This document shows, piece after piece, positions 45,301 through 53,166 of a stretch of DNA of 64,000 bases. Made by a program: the position numbers and the translations under genes. The notes beneath the pieces were generated by a model that ran no database searches, was not told where the DNA came from, and worked only from the letters and a program-made list of their open reading frames with translations. How positions within the stretch are numbered: position 1 is the first letter of the stretch; the number at the start of each line of letters is the position of its first letter. The DNA comes from GCA-2711565 sp963664245 (GTDB lineage: Bacteria > Bacteroidota > Bacteroidia > Bacteroidales > GCA-2711565), in assembly GCA_963664245.1 (NCBI GenBank), contig OY760934.1, positions 1 through 64,000 on the forward strand, given 5' to 3'.

Positions 45301-48300
45301 CGGAAGCACTGGGCGTATAGGTTGGTGTTAATGTGCTTACATTGATAAATGTACCGGTTCCGCTGCTTGTCCATCCATAGCTGGAAGTATTGCTCACGTT
45401 TGCTCCGGATATGGTATAGGTTTGGTTCTCGCAAATCTGGGCATCCGGGCCCGCGTTAACTTCGGCAAGTTCTCTGATGGTTAAGCGGATGTTATCGCTA
45501 ATCGGAGATGCACACGGAGATATGGGGTTTACTGTAAGGGTCAAAATAACATAGCCTTGTGCAATATCGGCAGCACTAGCTGTATAGGTTGGTGTAAGTG
45601 TTGTTGCATTGCTTAATGTTCCGGAACTTCCGGAAGTGCTCCATTGTACCGTAGAATAGTTTGTAGCCGAAGCATTGGTAAGTGTAAATGCGGTTTCACA
45701 AATGGTTTCGTCCGGGCCGGCAGTAGCTGTAGGGTTCGAAATAATTGTAAGAATAAGTTGGTCGCTGACACTTCCGCTACATAAACCTAATCCGTTGGCA
45801 GTTAATGTAAGTATTACCGAACCGTTAGCTCTGTCGTTTACTCCAGGGGTGTAAATTGTACTCACCAAATTAGGGTTCGAAAATGTCCCGTCACCAGAGG
45901 TTGTCCAGGTTATTGATGTTGAGTTTGCCACGCTTGCACTGTTTATGCTGTGCGAAAATCCCGAGCAAACACTGGCATCGTCGCCGGCATTTACAACGGG
46001 TAGCGGATCAAAAACAATCTCCATCTGGTCGGTAGCTGAAGACGAACACGGATTAATGCCAACCGCTGTAATTTGTAAGGTCACACTTCCGTTACTTCTG
46101 TCATTTAAACTGGGAGTGTATGTAGGGTTCAGGTTATTTACATCTGAAAAGGTTCCGGTTCCTGAGGTTGTCCAGATAATGTTTGAATAATTTGAAGCGG
46201 TGGCATCGGCGATTAAATAGCTGCCGTTTTCACAAGAAACCGCATCGGCACCGGCATAAGCTGTCGGGTTCGGAACAACGGTTAAAATCATGTGATCCTG
46301 AACGCTGGTTCCACACGGCGAAATACTTATTCCAGTTAGTGTAAGCTGAACCGTTCCATTAGAAATGTCGGCCGCAGATGGCGTATATACCGGGTCGATA
46401 ATTGATGAATTGGAGAAGGTTCCCGAACCGGAAGTTGTCCATGCTATTGTTTGGTAATCGCTGGCACTTGCCGAATTTATCGAGATAGCGTTTCCTGCAC
46501 AAACCGATTCATCGTTTCCGGCATTTATGCTTGGGTTGGGTTGTATTGTTAAGGTGATTGAGCTTGTTGACGGAACAGAGCAACCTGATAGTGGTTGTGC
46601 CGTTAATGTAAGGCTTACGCTTCCGGATAAAATATCTGATGTCCCCGGGGTGTAGGTTGGATGTAAAATGCTGGGATCATCCCATGTTCCGTCGCCATTG
46701 CTGGCCCATGAAAGGGCTGCATAGTTTGTTGCCGTAGCCGTGTTCAGCGTATGTGTTTCATCCTCACAAATTAAGGCATTGCTTCCTGCGTTGGCTGTTG
46801 GGGAATCGGCAAAAGTGATGGTTACCTGGTCGGTAACGGATCCGCCACAAGGCGAAATGGCTGTGCCTTCCATTTGTAAAATAAGTGAAGATAAGGCATA
46901 ATCTGCGCTGCTTGGAACATAGGTTGGATTTATTGCTGATGCGTTTACGAATGAACCTGTCCCGTTGGTCGTGGTCCAGTTTACTGTTGCATTGGAAGCA
47001 GAAGCGGTTGTTATTGTTACGTTGTACCCGGTACAAACCACTTCGTTGTTGCCGGCATCAACGGTGGGTTCACCCTGTATGGTTAAAACCATATCGTCAT
47101 AAACAGTAGTACAGGGTGCATTTTCTGATTGAATTCTTAAGGTAACAGATCCACTGGCAATATCTGCCGCACTCGGAGTATAAGTTGGGTGCAGTTCTGT
47201 ATCGTCGTTAAAGGTTCCGGTTCCTGAGGTGAACCATTGAATGTTTGTAGAGTTGGTAATGCTCGAATTGGTTATAATATAAGCAGGGGAGGATGCACAA
47301 ACCGTGGCATCGGGACCTGCACTTACCGAAGGAGCTGGTACAATGTACAAAATAAGATTATCTGTGTCGAAGCCGGAACAGGGGGCAATTGATTGCGCTG
47401 TAACGGTCAGTACTACGGAGCCATTCGTTACGTCGGTTGGTCCCGGAACATAAATCGGATCTTCAATACTGTTACTTAAAAAGGTCCCGTCGCCCGAGGT
47501 GGTCCAATTAATAGTTGAGGCATTGGTGATGGTTGCATTCAAATTATGCGGGCCTTGGCAAATGGTCTCATCTGCGCCGGCATTTACTTCAACCTCGCTG
47601 CGAATGGTGTAAATTAAATTATCGGTTGCTATTTCGGCACAGGGAGATTGTCCTAATACTTCCAGGCTTAATGTCACGCCGCCGTTTAAAAGGTCGTCGT
47701 TTGAAGGGGTGTACGACGGATTTAAAATATTTGTGGCAGAAAATGTTCCGGTTCCTGAAGTGCTCCATTGAATAGTAGCTGCATCATAATTAGTGGCAGA
47801 ACCACTTAAACTTATGGTTTGTATTCCGCAGGTTTGAACGTTTGGCCCTGCTTCAACAGTTGCTAGCGATTGAATGGTAATGGTTAAATTATCGCTGCTG
47901 GAACCCGTATAAGGATACACAAAATTATTGGTCAAGGTTAAATGGGCAACCCCTGCTGCAATTTCATTTGGTCCGGGGAAATACATTGGGTTCAGAATGT
48001 TCGGGTCGCTAAAGCTTCCGTCACCACTACTGGTCCATAAAACGGAGGCATAACTTTGAGCACTTCCGTTTAATGTTGGAGAATCGTTTTCGCACATTGA
48101 GAAATTAGTTCCTGCATCCACTGAAGGAGCCCCGACAATTGTCAGGGTCATATCATCAGTAGTATTAGATGAACACGGAGAGTTTGGAGTTGCGCTTAAT
48201 GTGAGTACAACCGATCCGTTTGAAATATCATTTGCCCCCGGGGTATAGGTTGGGTTTAAGATGTTAATGTCGTTAAATGAACCATCTCCTGTGGTCGTCC

Positions 48301-49033
48301 AGATAAGATTGTTGTAATTTGAGGCAGAAGATGTGTTTATGGTAATCGTGGCATCATGCTCAATAGATTCATCATTTCCTGCATTTACTGTTGGTGCGGG
48401 TTCAATAGTTATTGTTAAATTATCTGATACATTGCCCGAACAGGGAGTGTTGGAACTTACTGTAACCGTGAGGTGGGCAACACCGGCAGCAATCTCTGCC
48501 GAGCTGGGCAAGTAGGTTGTTGTTGCTGCATTTGGGTTGATGAAGTTTCCCCCATTACTTGACGACCATGTTATGCTTGCTGCATTTGTAATCGTTGCCT
48601 GCACGGTGGGCGTTTCGTTGGAGCAGGCTGTAAAATCAGCCATGGCACTAACGGTTGCCGGAGAAACAATCGTAAGTGTTAGCGAACTTTCGTATGTTAA
48701 ACCTGTACTGCAAGAAGGGTTTGGTGTGGCCGTAATTGTTAAAATAACCGATCCGTTGGCGATATCGGCAGCAGAAGGTGTGTATGTGGCCTGGGTAGTA
48801 TGTGTGGCATTGGTAAAGGTTCCGGTTCCGCTGGTTGTCCAGAGAACTCCGTTATTATTACTTGAGCTTGCATCGGATGTTGTAAATGTTTCCCCGGCGC
48901 AGATTGATGCATTGGGTCCTGCATCAACACTTGGACATTGAGCATTTACAAAAGAACTAAAACTTAATGTAAGAAGTATTAATAATGAGTTTTTAATCAG
49001 GTGCTTTTTGATAGTGGGGAATAGAGCAGTCAT
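39362..49033 (-). CDS. Giant repeat adhesin, T9SS type B substrate
   Basis: About 3223 residues from the ATG at 49033 (a TTG six codons earlier is less likely). A signal peptide ends at FVNAQ. Residues about 37-2600 are 29 tandem Ig-like modules of 80-90 residues, each with VDAGPDxxxC near the start, WTTSGTGTFxxxxxLxPTYTPS in the middle and SPCS near the end; two Cys per module suggest one disulfide each. Residues about 2605-3110 hold six PKD domains (motifs VSWNWDFGDG, VEWSWDFGD, TSYMWDFGDGGSS). The C-terminus (FIPSAFSPNS, FDGWGNKVWES, LPAGVYVWKA) is the gliding-associated type B sorting domain read by T9SS. Probably a cell-surface filament or gliding/attachment adhesin working with the PorP/SprF protein. 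Confidence 0.93.
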   Translation of the reverse strand: MTALFPTIKKHLIKNSLLILLTLSFSSFVNAQCPSVDAGPNASICAGETFTTSDASSSNNNGVLWTTSGTGTFTNATHTTQATYTPSAADIANGSVILTITATPNPSCSTGLTYESSLTLTIVSPATVSAMADFTACSNETPTVQATITNAASITWSSSNGGNFINPNAATTTYLPSSAEIAAGVAHLTVTVSSNTPCSGNVSDNLTITIEPAPTVNAGNDESIEHDATITINTSSASNYNNLIWTTTGDGSFNDINILNPTYTPGANDISNGSVVLTLSATPNSPCSSNTTDDMTLTIVGAPSVDAGTNFSMCENDSPTLNGSAQSYASVLWTSSGDGSFSDPNILNPMYFPGPNEIAAGVAHLTLTNNFVYPYTGSSSDNLTITIQSLATVEAGPNVQTCGIQTISLSGSATNYDAATIQWSTSGTGTFSATNILNPSYTPSNDDLLNGGVTLSLEVLGQSPCAEIATDNLIYTIRSEVEVNAGADETICQGPHNLNATITNASTINWTTSGDGTFLSNSIEDPIYVPGPTDVTNGSVVLTVTAQSIAPCSGFDTDNLILYIVPAPSVSAGPDATVCASSPAYIITNSSITNSTNIQWFTSGTGTFNDDTELHPTYTPSAADIASGSVTLRIQSENAPCTTVYDDMVLTIQGEPTVDAGNNEVVCTGYNVTITTASASNATVNWTTTNGTGSFVNASAINPTYVPSSADYALSSLILQMEGTAISPCGGSVTDQVTITFADSPTANAGSNALICEDETHTLNTATATNYAALSWASNGDGTWDDPSILHPTYTPGTSDILSGSVSLTLTAQPLSGCSVPSTSSITLTIQPNPSINAGNDESVCAGNAISINSASASDYQTIAWTTSGSGTFSNSSIIDPVYTPSAADISNGTVQLTLTGISISPCGTSVQDHMILTVVPNPTAYAGADAVSCENGSYLIADATASNYSNIIWTTSGTGTFSDVNNLNPTYTPSLNDRSNGSVTLQITAVGINPCSSSATDQMEIVFDPLPVVNAGDDASVCSGFSHSINSASVANSTSITWTTSGDGTFSNPNLVSTIYTPGVNDRANGSVILTLTANGLGLCSGSVSDQLILTIISNPTATAGPDETICETAFTLTNASATNYSTVQWSTSGSSGTLSNATTLTPTYTASAADIAQGYVILTLTVNPISPCASPISDNIRLTIRELAEVNAGPDAQICENQTYTISGANVSNTSSYGWTSSGTGTFINVSTLTPTYTPSASDITNGSVRLTLTAASNTPCTQSVSDEMEITFEPLPVVDAGPNTTICQNSTYTASTASVQYHSSVLWTSSGTGTFDNSSTINTTYTPSSADILNGSVRLFLTAQSNAPCTNSVADYIDITINSLPTANAGPNVPSLCSGDSYTVSGASAANYSSINWTTSGSGQIINPNSLSPTYIPSIGDAALGTVTLTLEARGLSPCSTPATDAMIINVIPGATISGGNSGDVCINSTYTVTDVTVTNYASLSWTHSGYGNIINSGSDSPTYYPAPEDLMLGIVTLRLTVEPNSPCSDIQYLDYDLTIYSEPSVNAGSDNTICEGDNYSLSDATASDYISLLWTTSGTGTFSNQNALNPTYIPTSNDVAAGSVVLTLTAYGQAACSTSPSDEMILTFIEIPKVNAGNNGSVCENGSFTVTTATASDYHTLSWTHNGSGTLANAGTLNPTYTPGATDVSAGTITLTLTAEGDARCTNATDQMEISIVANPVVNAGPDQVTCERDAYNIVHASVQNSSSYVWSTSGSGTFTNASIINPTYTPSSSDVASGAVLLTLTASPNLPCASIVYDSFILQFEDAPTANAGPDASICQGSAYTIPSASATNYTTISWSSSGNGTFVNENTLSPTYTPSQNDILLGSVTLTMQAQGNSPCNSITDDMVLNITVMPVVDAGVDAEICTGSNYPVVTASVANTSNIYWTTSGTGTFINGNNINPVYTPSADDISAGSVILTLTASADSPCAGQVSDFMTLTIVNESTAYAGPDATICAGNSYQINNAIAQNYSSLSWASSGWGTFINNGTISPTYFPSASDLAAGSVVITLTAHSTVPCTADATDSFVLFFNNGPLVDAGNPTSICEDGIYTNTDANASNTTSVFWTSSGTGTFTNENILNTTYIPSAQDIINGAVTLTLTGNGVSPCTTDSDYVTITINHKPTANAGPTTDICTGSNIIQGASASSYSSLLWTSSGSGSLDNATTLTPTYTPNAADITNGTVTLTLTAYPLSPCALPATSSILLNVHQAPTVNAGADDIICENGSYTLSGASAGNTSSVLWTSSGTGTFSDPNVVNTTYTPSFDDALNGNITLTITGSNLSCSNASDYMILTVQRMPQVYAGKDSTVCETGVYVVQDADIRNYTSIQWTHNGTGTLASATTLSPIYTPGPGDLSAGTVTLSVAVTAANPCSGIINDALILEVKHEPTAYAGPDTTICSTANYLVNGATASDFESVTWSSSGSGTFLNQATLSPTYIPSQADINNGNVILRLHASNPPCNNITDQMTLTFMMAPQVDAGFDASVNFGSAFQITSATASNHNGLAWTSNGTGIFSDPGILLPTYTPSAQDFSAGQVTLTLTATGISPCSQVSDQMTLTVTDQPNVEFTWDNECSGSTTQFSIDQSITDVGTIVSWNWDFGDGFTSSLMEPIHTYNVAGTYHVTLTVVDVNSYTSTISHDITIHRLPLVNFDIDSPSCSSLETQFNDYSSATDGYITQWDYSFGDGNSETILFPDNPNISHTYAHAGVYNIILTVTNSLGCTNSMARSITVVPSPMANFDMNAVCITGGANFVDLSQTNGGSSIVEWSWDFGDPNSGLNNISSSQHPTHIYSVDGNYSVTLEITNTNGCRNSITQDFDVSIQPDVDFSFNGNGCLNNETQFTLISDDLNISNINLIEWNFGDGTPLSSELNPVHTYTATGTYLVTLTINNNGCESIITKTVTIYPSPIADFSFANTCMGNPTNFTDLSNNTGSPITTWNWEFGVITRTDDISSLQNPNYTYEESGNYTASLTVTDGNGCINTHTEEVQILPTPYSAFTYTENYENTQGRLLFSNESSGATSYMWDFGDGGSSIETDPIHSFLSDGIYTIELISFNDVNCSDTISQQYRVLFKGLFIPSAFSPNSPQVEVRTFKAIGINLSSFIIEVFDGWGNKVWESTALDDLGRPSESWDGTFRGQALPAGVYVWKASAVFMDGSSWTGKDMGNNEGGSGKTYGTVTIIR
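41225..48930 (-). repeat. Array of 29 tandem ~260-bp coding repeats
   Basis: I counted 29 occurrences of the Y-x-P-[SGNAT] followed by D and Gly-Val-x-Leu pattern, one per module. Copies differ throughout at the DNA level, so this is an old, diverged array and not a recent expansion; no exact long DNA repeats were noticed. Confidence 0.85.
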
Positions 49034-49139
49034 AAAAAACGTTTTTGCCAATAAATACTGTTAAACTATGCAGTTTATGTTAAAATTTGTATACGAATTT
49101 TGTAATAAAAAGTTCACTCATTTACTTAATGTAAGTACG

Positions 49140-50504
49140 TTATTTTATTGGTTTTATTATATTTGATTCATATCCTTTTATAAAATCCTTAATCTGATTT
49201 ACTTTTAAATTTTTTGCAATAATTTTTTTCTCTTGATCTAAAACGTAGATTGTTGGTGTACTGTAAATGTTGTATAGGTCATGATAATCTTTTGTTACAC
49301 TTCTGGTTCCGTTAACATTAATCCAACTTAAATTGTGTTCTTTGATGTATCTTTTCCAGGGGTTTAGATCGTGTTCGGTTCCTACTGCAAAAACATCAAA
49401 TTCAAAATCCTGGGATTTGTATAATTCTTTAAGTTCCCTGATTTCTTTTTGACAGGTTTGGCAATCAGAATCCCAGAAAAGCAGCAGGGTGTATTTTTTA
49501 TTGATGCTTTTGTACAGATCAACAAAATTCCCGGATGAATCAACCATTATAAGATTTTGTGCTGTTTCTCCAATTAGGGTTTTCTTCGTTTTTTTTGCCC
49601 TGTTGGTAATACTATTTATTATGGATTTGCTGATATTGATCCGATTATTGTTTTGGTAATAGTTTTCGGCCAGATGAACAAAAACTTTATCCAAGCCCAT
49701 AATTTTAGGGTGTTCATATTTTAAAGTGAGATCCCAAAGCACCTGTTTGAATATCTCATCATCCATTTCCTTGTTAAGAAACTTGTCAATTTCTTGGATT
49801 AAAGTATCGGGGTGGGGGAGGACAACCTTATCGAAAAAATAATCCAGTTTTTTTTGGAAAACGGGGGTTCTTAAAATGTTTGAATGGCTTAAATCGGTAT
49901 TGTTCCAGAAATTTTTCTTGTAATACTGGTACTGATCGGTTCTGGATGTTAGTTCTTTTGGGATTTGAGGTTCTTCAAAAGTTAACAAGATTTTACTGAA
50001 AAGGCTGTTGGGTAAGTTTGAAAAAAGATCCTTTCGCAGTGCTTCGATTTCGCGGATGAGTTTTTCTCTTTTTAAAGTGGTCTCCTCAGTGTTTTGTGAA
50101 TGTGCGAGTTTGTATAATTGAGCATTGAGTTGATAATACTTAAAAAAGTATTCATTTTCTTTTGATCCGATGACGTTTATAGAGTCAATAAAATTTTTAG
50201 TGCCGACATTAATCTTGAATGATGAATTTTTGCGTATGATAAAATCAAAATACTTTGATTTGTTTCTTCCCGCCAAAGTATAAACTCCCTCGGGAATTGA
50301 TTGGTCGTTTTGGATAATGATTTTATTGTTAACCGTTTTAAGCGTATCAATAATTTTAAACGTTGAACCATAATAATGAGCCAGAAATATTATTGAATCA
50401 GTTTTCCCTTTAAAGTTTATTTCAATTTCATGGCTTGTTTGCCCAAAACAGGAAGAAATAATAGGGATGAAAAAGATATAAAGGTAAGCGTTAATTTTTT
50501 TCAT
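49140..50504 (-). CDS. Thioredoxin-like lipoprotein with DUF4369-type N-terminus
   Basis: 454 residues from the ATG at 50504; upstream in-frame codons would precede the signal. Lipoprotein signal with Cys at IISSCFGQ. Residues about 20-120 resemble DUF4369 (HEIEINFKGKTDSIIFLAHYYG, IPEGVYTLAG), a middle helical part resembles DUF5106, and the last ~140 residues are a TlpA/AhpC-like thioredoxin domain with DSDCQTCQKEIRELKEL and the cis-Pro loop STPTIYV. These proteins are common periplasmic thiol enzymes of Bacteroidota; a role in disulfide handling for the Cys-paired giant adhesin next door is attractive but only inferred from position. Confidence 0.85.
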   Translation of the reverse strand: MKKINAYLYIFFIPIISSCFGQTSHEIEINFKGKTDSIIFLAHYYGSTFKIIDTLKTVNNKIIIQNDQSIPEGVYTLAGRNKSKYFDFIIRKNSSFKINVGTKNFIDSINVIGSKENEYFFKYYQLNAQLYKLAHSQNTEETTLKREKLIREIEALRKDLFSNLPNSLFSKILLTFEEPQIPKELTSRTDQYQYYKKNFWNNTDLSHSNILRTPVFQKKLDYFFDKVVLPHPDTLIQEIDKFLNKEMDDEIFKQVLWDLTLKYEHPKIMGLDKVFVHLAENYYQNNNRINISKSIINSITNRAKKTKKTLIGETAQNLIMVDSSGNFVDLYKSINKKYTLLLFWDSDCQTCQKEIRELKELYKSQDFEFDVFAVGTEHDLNPWKRYIKEHNLSWINVNGTRSVTKDYHDLYNIYSTPTIYVLDQEKKIIAKNLKVNQIKDFIKGYESNIIKPIK

Positions 50505-50582
50505 TTTTGTACACATATAATATAAGATCAAATGTAAATAATTTATGGTACAAAACACATTGATATTTCGTGGGTAAAATAT

Positions 50583-51506
50583 TTATAATGCTTTTATTTT
50601 ATATTTCGAAAGTATTTCTCTTTCTTTTGTTTTTTGATTTGATTGGTTCAGGAATTGTTTTATCCATACTGGCGATTTTTCATCTTCAGTTTCATTGTTA
50701 TGAACCAGGATTTCTTCGGCTGCAATAAACGGAAGTGAAAAATAAAATTCGGTTCCTTTATTAACGGTTGAACGCAAACCCATTGATCCACCTAATTGTT
50801 GCACGAAAAAGTTTGAGATGCTTAGCCCAACTCCTAAGCCCGTATTTTTCATGCTATATGTAGAGTTTACCTGGTTGAACTTTTCGAATATGTCGTTGTA
50901 TTTATCAATGGGAATACCAATACCTGTGTCTTTAACGAAAAACAAAATATTGTTATCGTCAATGAATTCGTATCCAAATTCAATATGGCCATGATTTGTG
51001 AATTTTAATGCATTGTCGATAAGATTTGAAAGAATTTGATTTAATTTTGAAATATCCGTTAAAAACACAGGATGCCCGTTTGCTTCTTTTCTAAACCGAA
51101 GTTCGATATGTCCTTTGCCGATATTCCCTTTGTGTTTATTGTAAGAACAAAATAGTTGTTGTAGCAGTTCATCAATATTGCAGGCTTCTTCTTTTATTGT
51201 AATTTCTTTCGACTCGATTTTTGCCGTTTCAAGAATATTATCAATTATATGTAATAGCTTGTTTGTGCTGTCGGTGATCCCGTCGATAAATAGTTGTTTT
51301 TCTTCTTCCGAAATATTTTCATTTTTTAATAATCCGGAAAATCCCAGGATTGCATTCATAGGGGTTCTTATTTCATGCGAAATATTGGCAAGAAATAAAG
51401 ATTTTAAGCGTTCTGATTCATTAGAACTTTCAACGAGCTTTTTTTCTGTGTGTTTTAAGCGTTTAATTAGTTCTTCAGTACTTAAGTTTTTGTATTTATC
51501 ATCCAT
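50583..51506 (-). CDS. Soluble histidine kinase without sensor domain
   Basis: 307 residues. A short coiled-coil N-terminus (TEELIKRLKHTEKKLVESSNESERL) runs straight into HisKA (NISHEIRTPMNAILGFSGLL, phospho-His) and a HATPase domain with N-box LNQILSNLIDNALKF, G1 DTGIGIP and G2 GLGVGLSIS. No membrane segment, PAS or receiver domain, so input must come through protein contact. The last ~45 residues form a Lys/Glu-rich tail of unknown role. No response regulator is adjacent. It is 76 bp downstream of nothing on its own strand and reads away from the dockerin-like gene. Confidence 0.88.
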   Translation of the reverse strand: MDDKYKNLSTEELIKRLKHTEKKLVESSNESERLKSLFLANISHEIRTPMNAILGFSGLLKNENISEEEKQLFIDGITDSTNKLLHIIDNILETAKIESKEITIKEEACNIDELLQQLFCSYNKHKGNIGKGHIELRFRKEANGHPVFLTDISKLNQILSNLIDNALKFTNHGHIEFGYEFIDDNNILFFVKDTGIGIPIDKYNDIFEKFNQVNSTYSMKNTGLGVGLSISNFFVQQLGGSMGLRSTVNKGTEFYFSLPFIAAEEILVHNNETEDEKSPVWIKQFLNQSNQKTKEREILSKYKIKAL

Positions 51507-51777
51507 CTCTTCCGTTGTCTTAGTAGTATGTAAAGGAAACTAACGCTAATACTTAGTTCTGTTCTTGTGTGAAAGGTAACCCGAATAAACAAACTTTTTT
51601 ACCTATATTGCGTATAAGTGAAATTACGTATAGACGCTATAAGTGAAAATACCGAAAAGAAAATTAAAAAAAATAATTAGTTCATGGGTTACTTTTTCGT
51701 GTGTAGTGGAATTAATGAATACTAAATTATTAGTAAGGATAGAAAATTATATAATATTAATAAATTAATTATTGGCC
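51507..51777. other. Divergent intergenic region with direct repeat
   Basis: 271 bp between the kinase (-) and the T9SS type A protein (+). No gene seen. It contains TATAAGTGAAA twice, at 51613 and 51638, 25 bp apart, a possible operator for a regulator of either gene. Confidence 0.4.
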
Positions 51778-53028
51778 ATGAGAATAAATTTTACCCTATT
51801 AAAAAGTTTCGTTTTTACTCTTGCTTTTTTATTACCATTAGCAGGGATTTCATTAACAAATTATAAAGGCAAAATACATTTTAATGATAACAAGAAAACA
51901 CCATTAAAAGGTGTTGTTGTAATGCTTAAGGATTTTGATGGTAGTGTTGTAGTAACTACCGTTACGAATGAAGATGGTGAATTCTTTTTTGAAGGTGTTG
52001 AGGAAGGAAAATATATCTTGGACGCTAGTTATGATCATAATTTTAGTGGTGTTGATTTGCAAGACCTTTTTATTGTGATGAAACATCTTTCAGGGATTAA
52101 AGAATTGGAAGGACTTAAATACCTTGCTGCTGATGTGGATGGGAACGGAGTAATTGACTGGAATGATTATTGGGATTATATTGACTGGTTTGTAAAAGGG
52201 AAAGAGTTTAAAGTAGGTAAATGGGTATTTGAAAAAGTTGAGCTTGATTTATCCTCTTCAATGAAAGAGGATTTTGAAGATGAATTCCCAGCGGATGGTG
52301 CCGGTAATTCTGGTGGCGGAGGTGTATTTGAACCGGGAGGTAAATCTCTTACTTCAGGTATTGATATTGTTTTTGACGGAAAAATTAAAAAATTAGCCAA
52401 TGATGAATTAATTATTCCTGTAACTTATAAAGGCTCAGAAATCATAAACGGATATAATTTTGCCCTTGAAATTAAGAATAAAAATGTTCAAGTTTTAGAG
52501 GTGATTTCTGACTTAAGTGGATTGGAATATAATATTGAAAACAATGTCTTAAAGCTGACTTGGTTTGATGCTGGATTAACCGGTGCTGATATGAGTAATA
52601 TAGCTTTGTTTAATATTCGTGTTAAGACAACGGAAGAAGCTATTGATGTTAAAAATATATTTGGTTTAATGGACGATAGTCATATAATTAATATAAATGG
52701 AGAGCGTTTGGATGATGTGCAAATAGCGTTTCCTGAGGGTTTTGATACTGGAGAAGGTACATCTTTGAATGATATTTATCCAAATCCGGTTGCTTCTGTG
52801 GCTACCATTAAGTATAAGATTGCTCATGAAGCAAAAGTTACTCTGACCATTTACAATACATTTGGACAAAAAATTAAAGAATTAGTCAATGCTGTGCAAT
52901 CGCCAGATACGTATACTGTAGAATTTAATGTTAATGAATTGAATTTGTCAAGTGGAATGTACATTTATAAATTAGATTGCATGGGGGCCGAAAGCTTTAC
53001 CGAATCAAAAATGTTAATTGTTAATTAA
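51778..53028 (+). CDS. T9SS type A surface protein with dockerin-like and cohesin-like domains
   Basis: About 416 residues from the ATG at 51778. Signal peptide, then a carboxypeptidase-regulatory/SpaA-like beta domain (about 28-85, KGKIHFNDNKKTPLKGVVVML..DGEFFFEGVEEGKY). Next is a dockerin-type pair of calcium-loop helices (about 88-145: GVDLQDLFIVMKHLSG and AADVDGNGVIDWNDYWDYIDW). A linker with a Gly-rich patch leads to a cohesin-like beta domain (about 200-315). The T9SS type A sorting domain follows (IYPNPVASVATIKY, LTIYNTFGQKIKEL, SSGMYIYKL). Having both dockerin- and cohesin-like parts suggests self-assembly or docking on the surface. A strong terminator follows; the TPR-CHAT gene starts 138 bp on. 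Confidence 0.82.
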   Translation: MRINFTLLKSFVFTLAFLLPLAGISLTNYKGKIHFNDNKKTPLKGVVVMLKDFDGSVVVTTVTNEDGEFFFEGVEEGKYILDASYDHNFSGVDLQDLFIVMKHLSGIKELEGLKYLAADVDGNGVIDWNDYWDYIDWFVKGKEFKVGKWVFEKVELDLSSSMKEDFEDEFPADGAGNSGGGGVFEPGGKSLTSGIDIVFDGKIKKLANDELIIPVTYKGSEIINGYNFALEIKNKNVQVLEVISDLSGLEYNIENNVLKLTWFDAGLTGADMSNIALFNIRVKTTEEAIDVKNIFGLMDDSHIININGERLDDVQIAFPEGFDTGEGTSLNDIYPNPVASVATIKYKIAHEAKVTLTIYNTFGQKIKELVNAVQSPDTYTVEFNVNELNLSSGMYIYKLDCMGAESFTESKMLIVN

Positions 53029-53060
53029 TTTAATGATATATATAACTGTTATATAGTTGG

Positions 53061-53090
53061 AAAGGGGCAATTTGCCCCTTTTTTTATTTT
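53061..53090 (+). terminator. Intrinsic terminator after the dockerin-like gene
   Basis: AAAGGGGCA, loop ATT, TGCCCCTTT, then TTTTATTTT. It separates this gene from the TPR-CHAT gene. Confidence 0.9.
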
Positions 53091-53166
53091 GTATCGTTAT
53101 TCTTACCAGATATTTTGTTATTTTTATTTTTTTGTTAAAGCATGTGTGATTAACTTATAATAAATA

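Noticed and set aside
41225..48930. Regular spacing of repeats could suggest a CRISPR or satellite array
   Set aside because: Repeats are about 260 bp, coding, diverged and in one frame; there are no identical short repeats with unique spacers and no cas genes.
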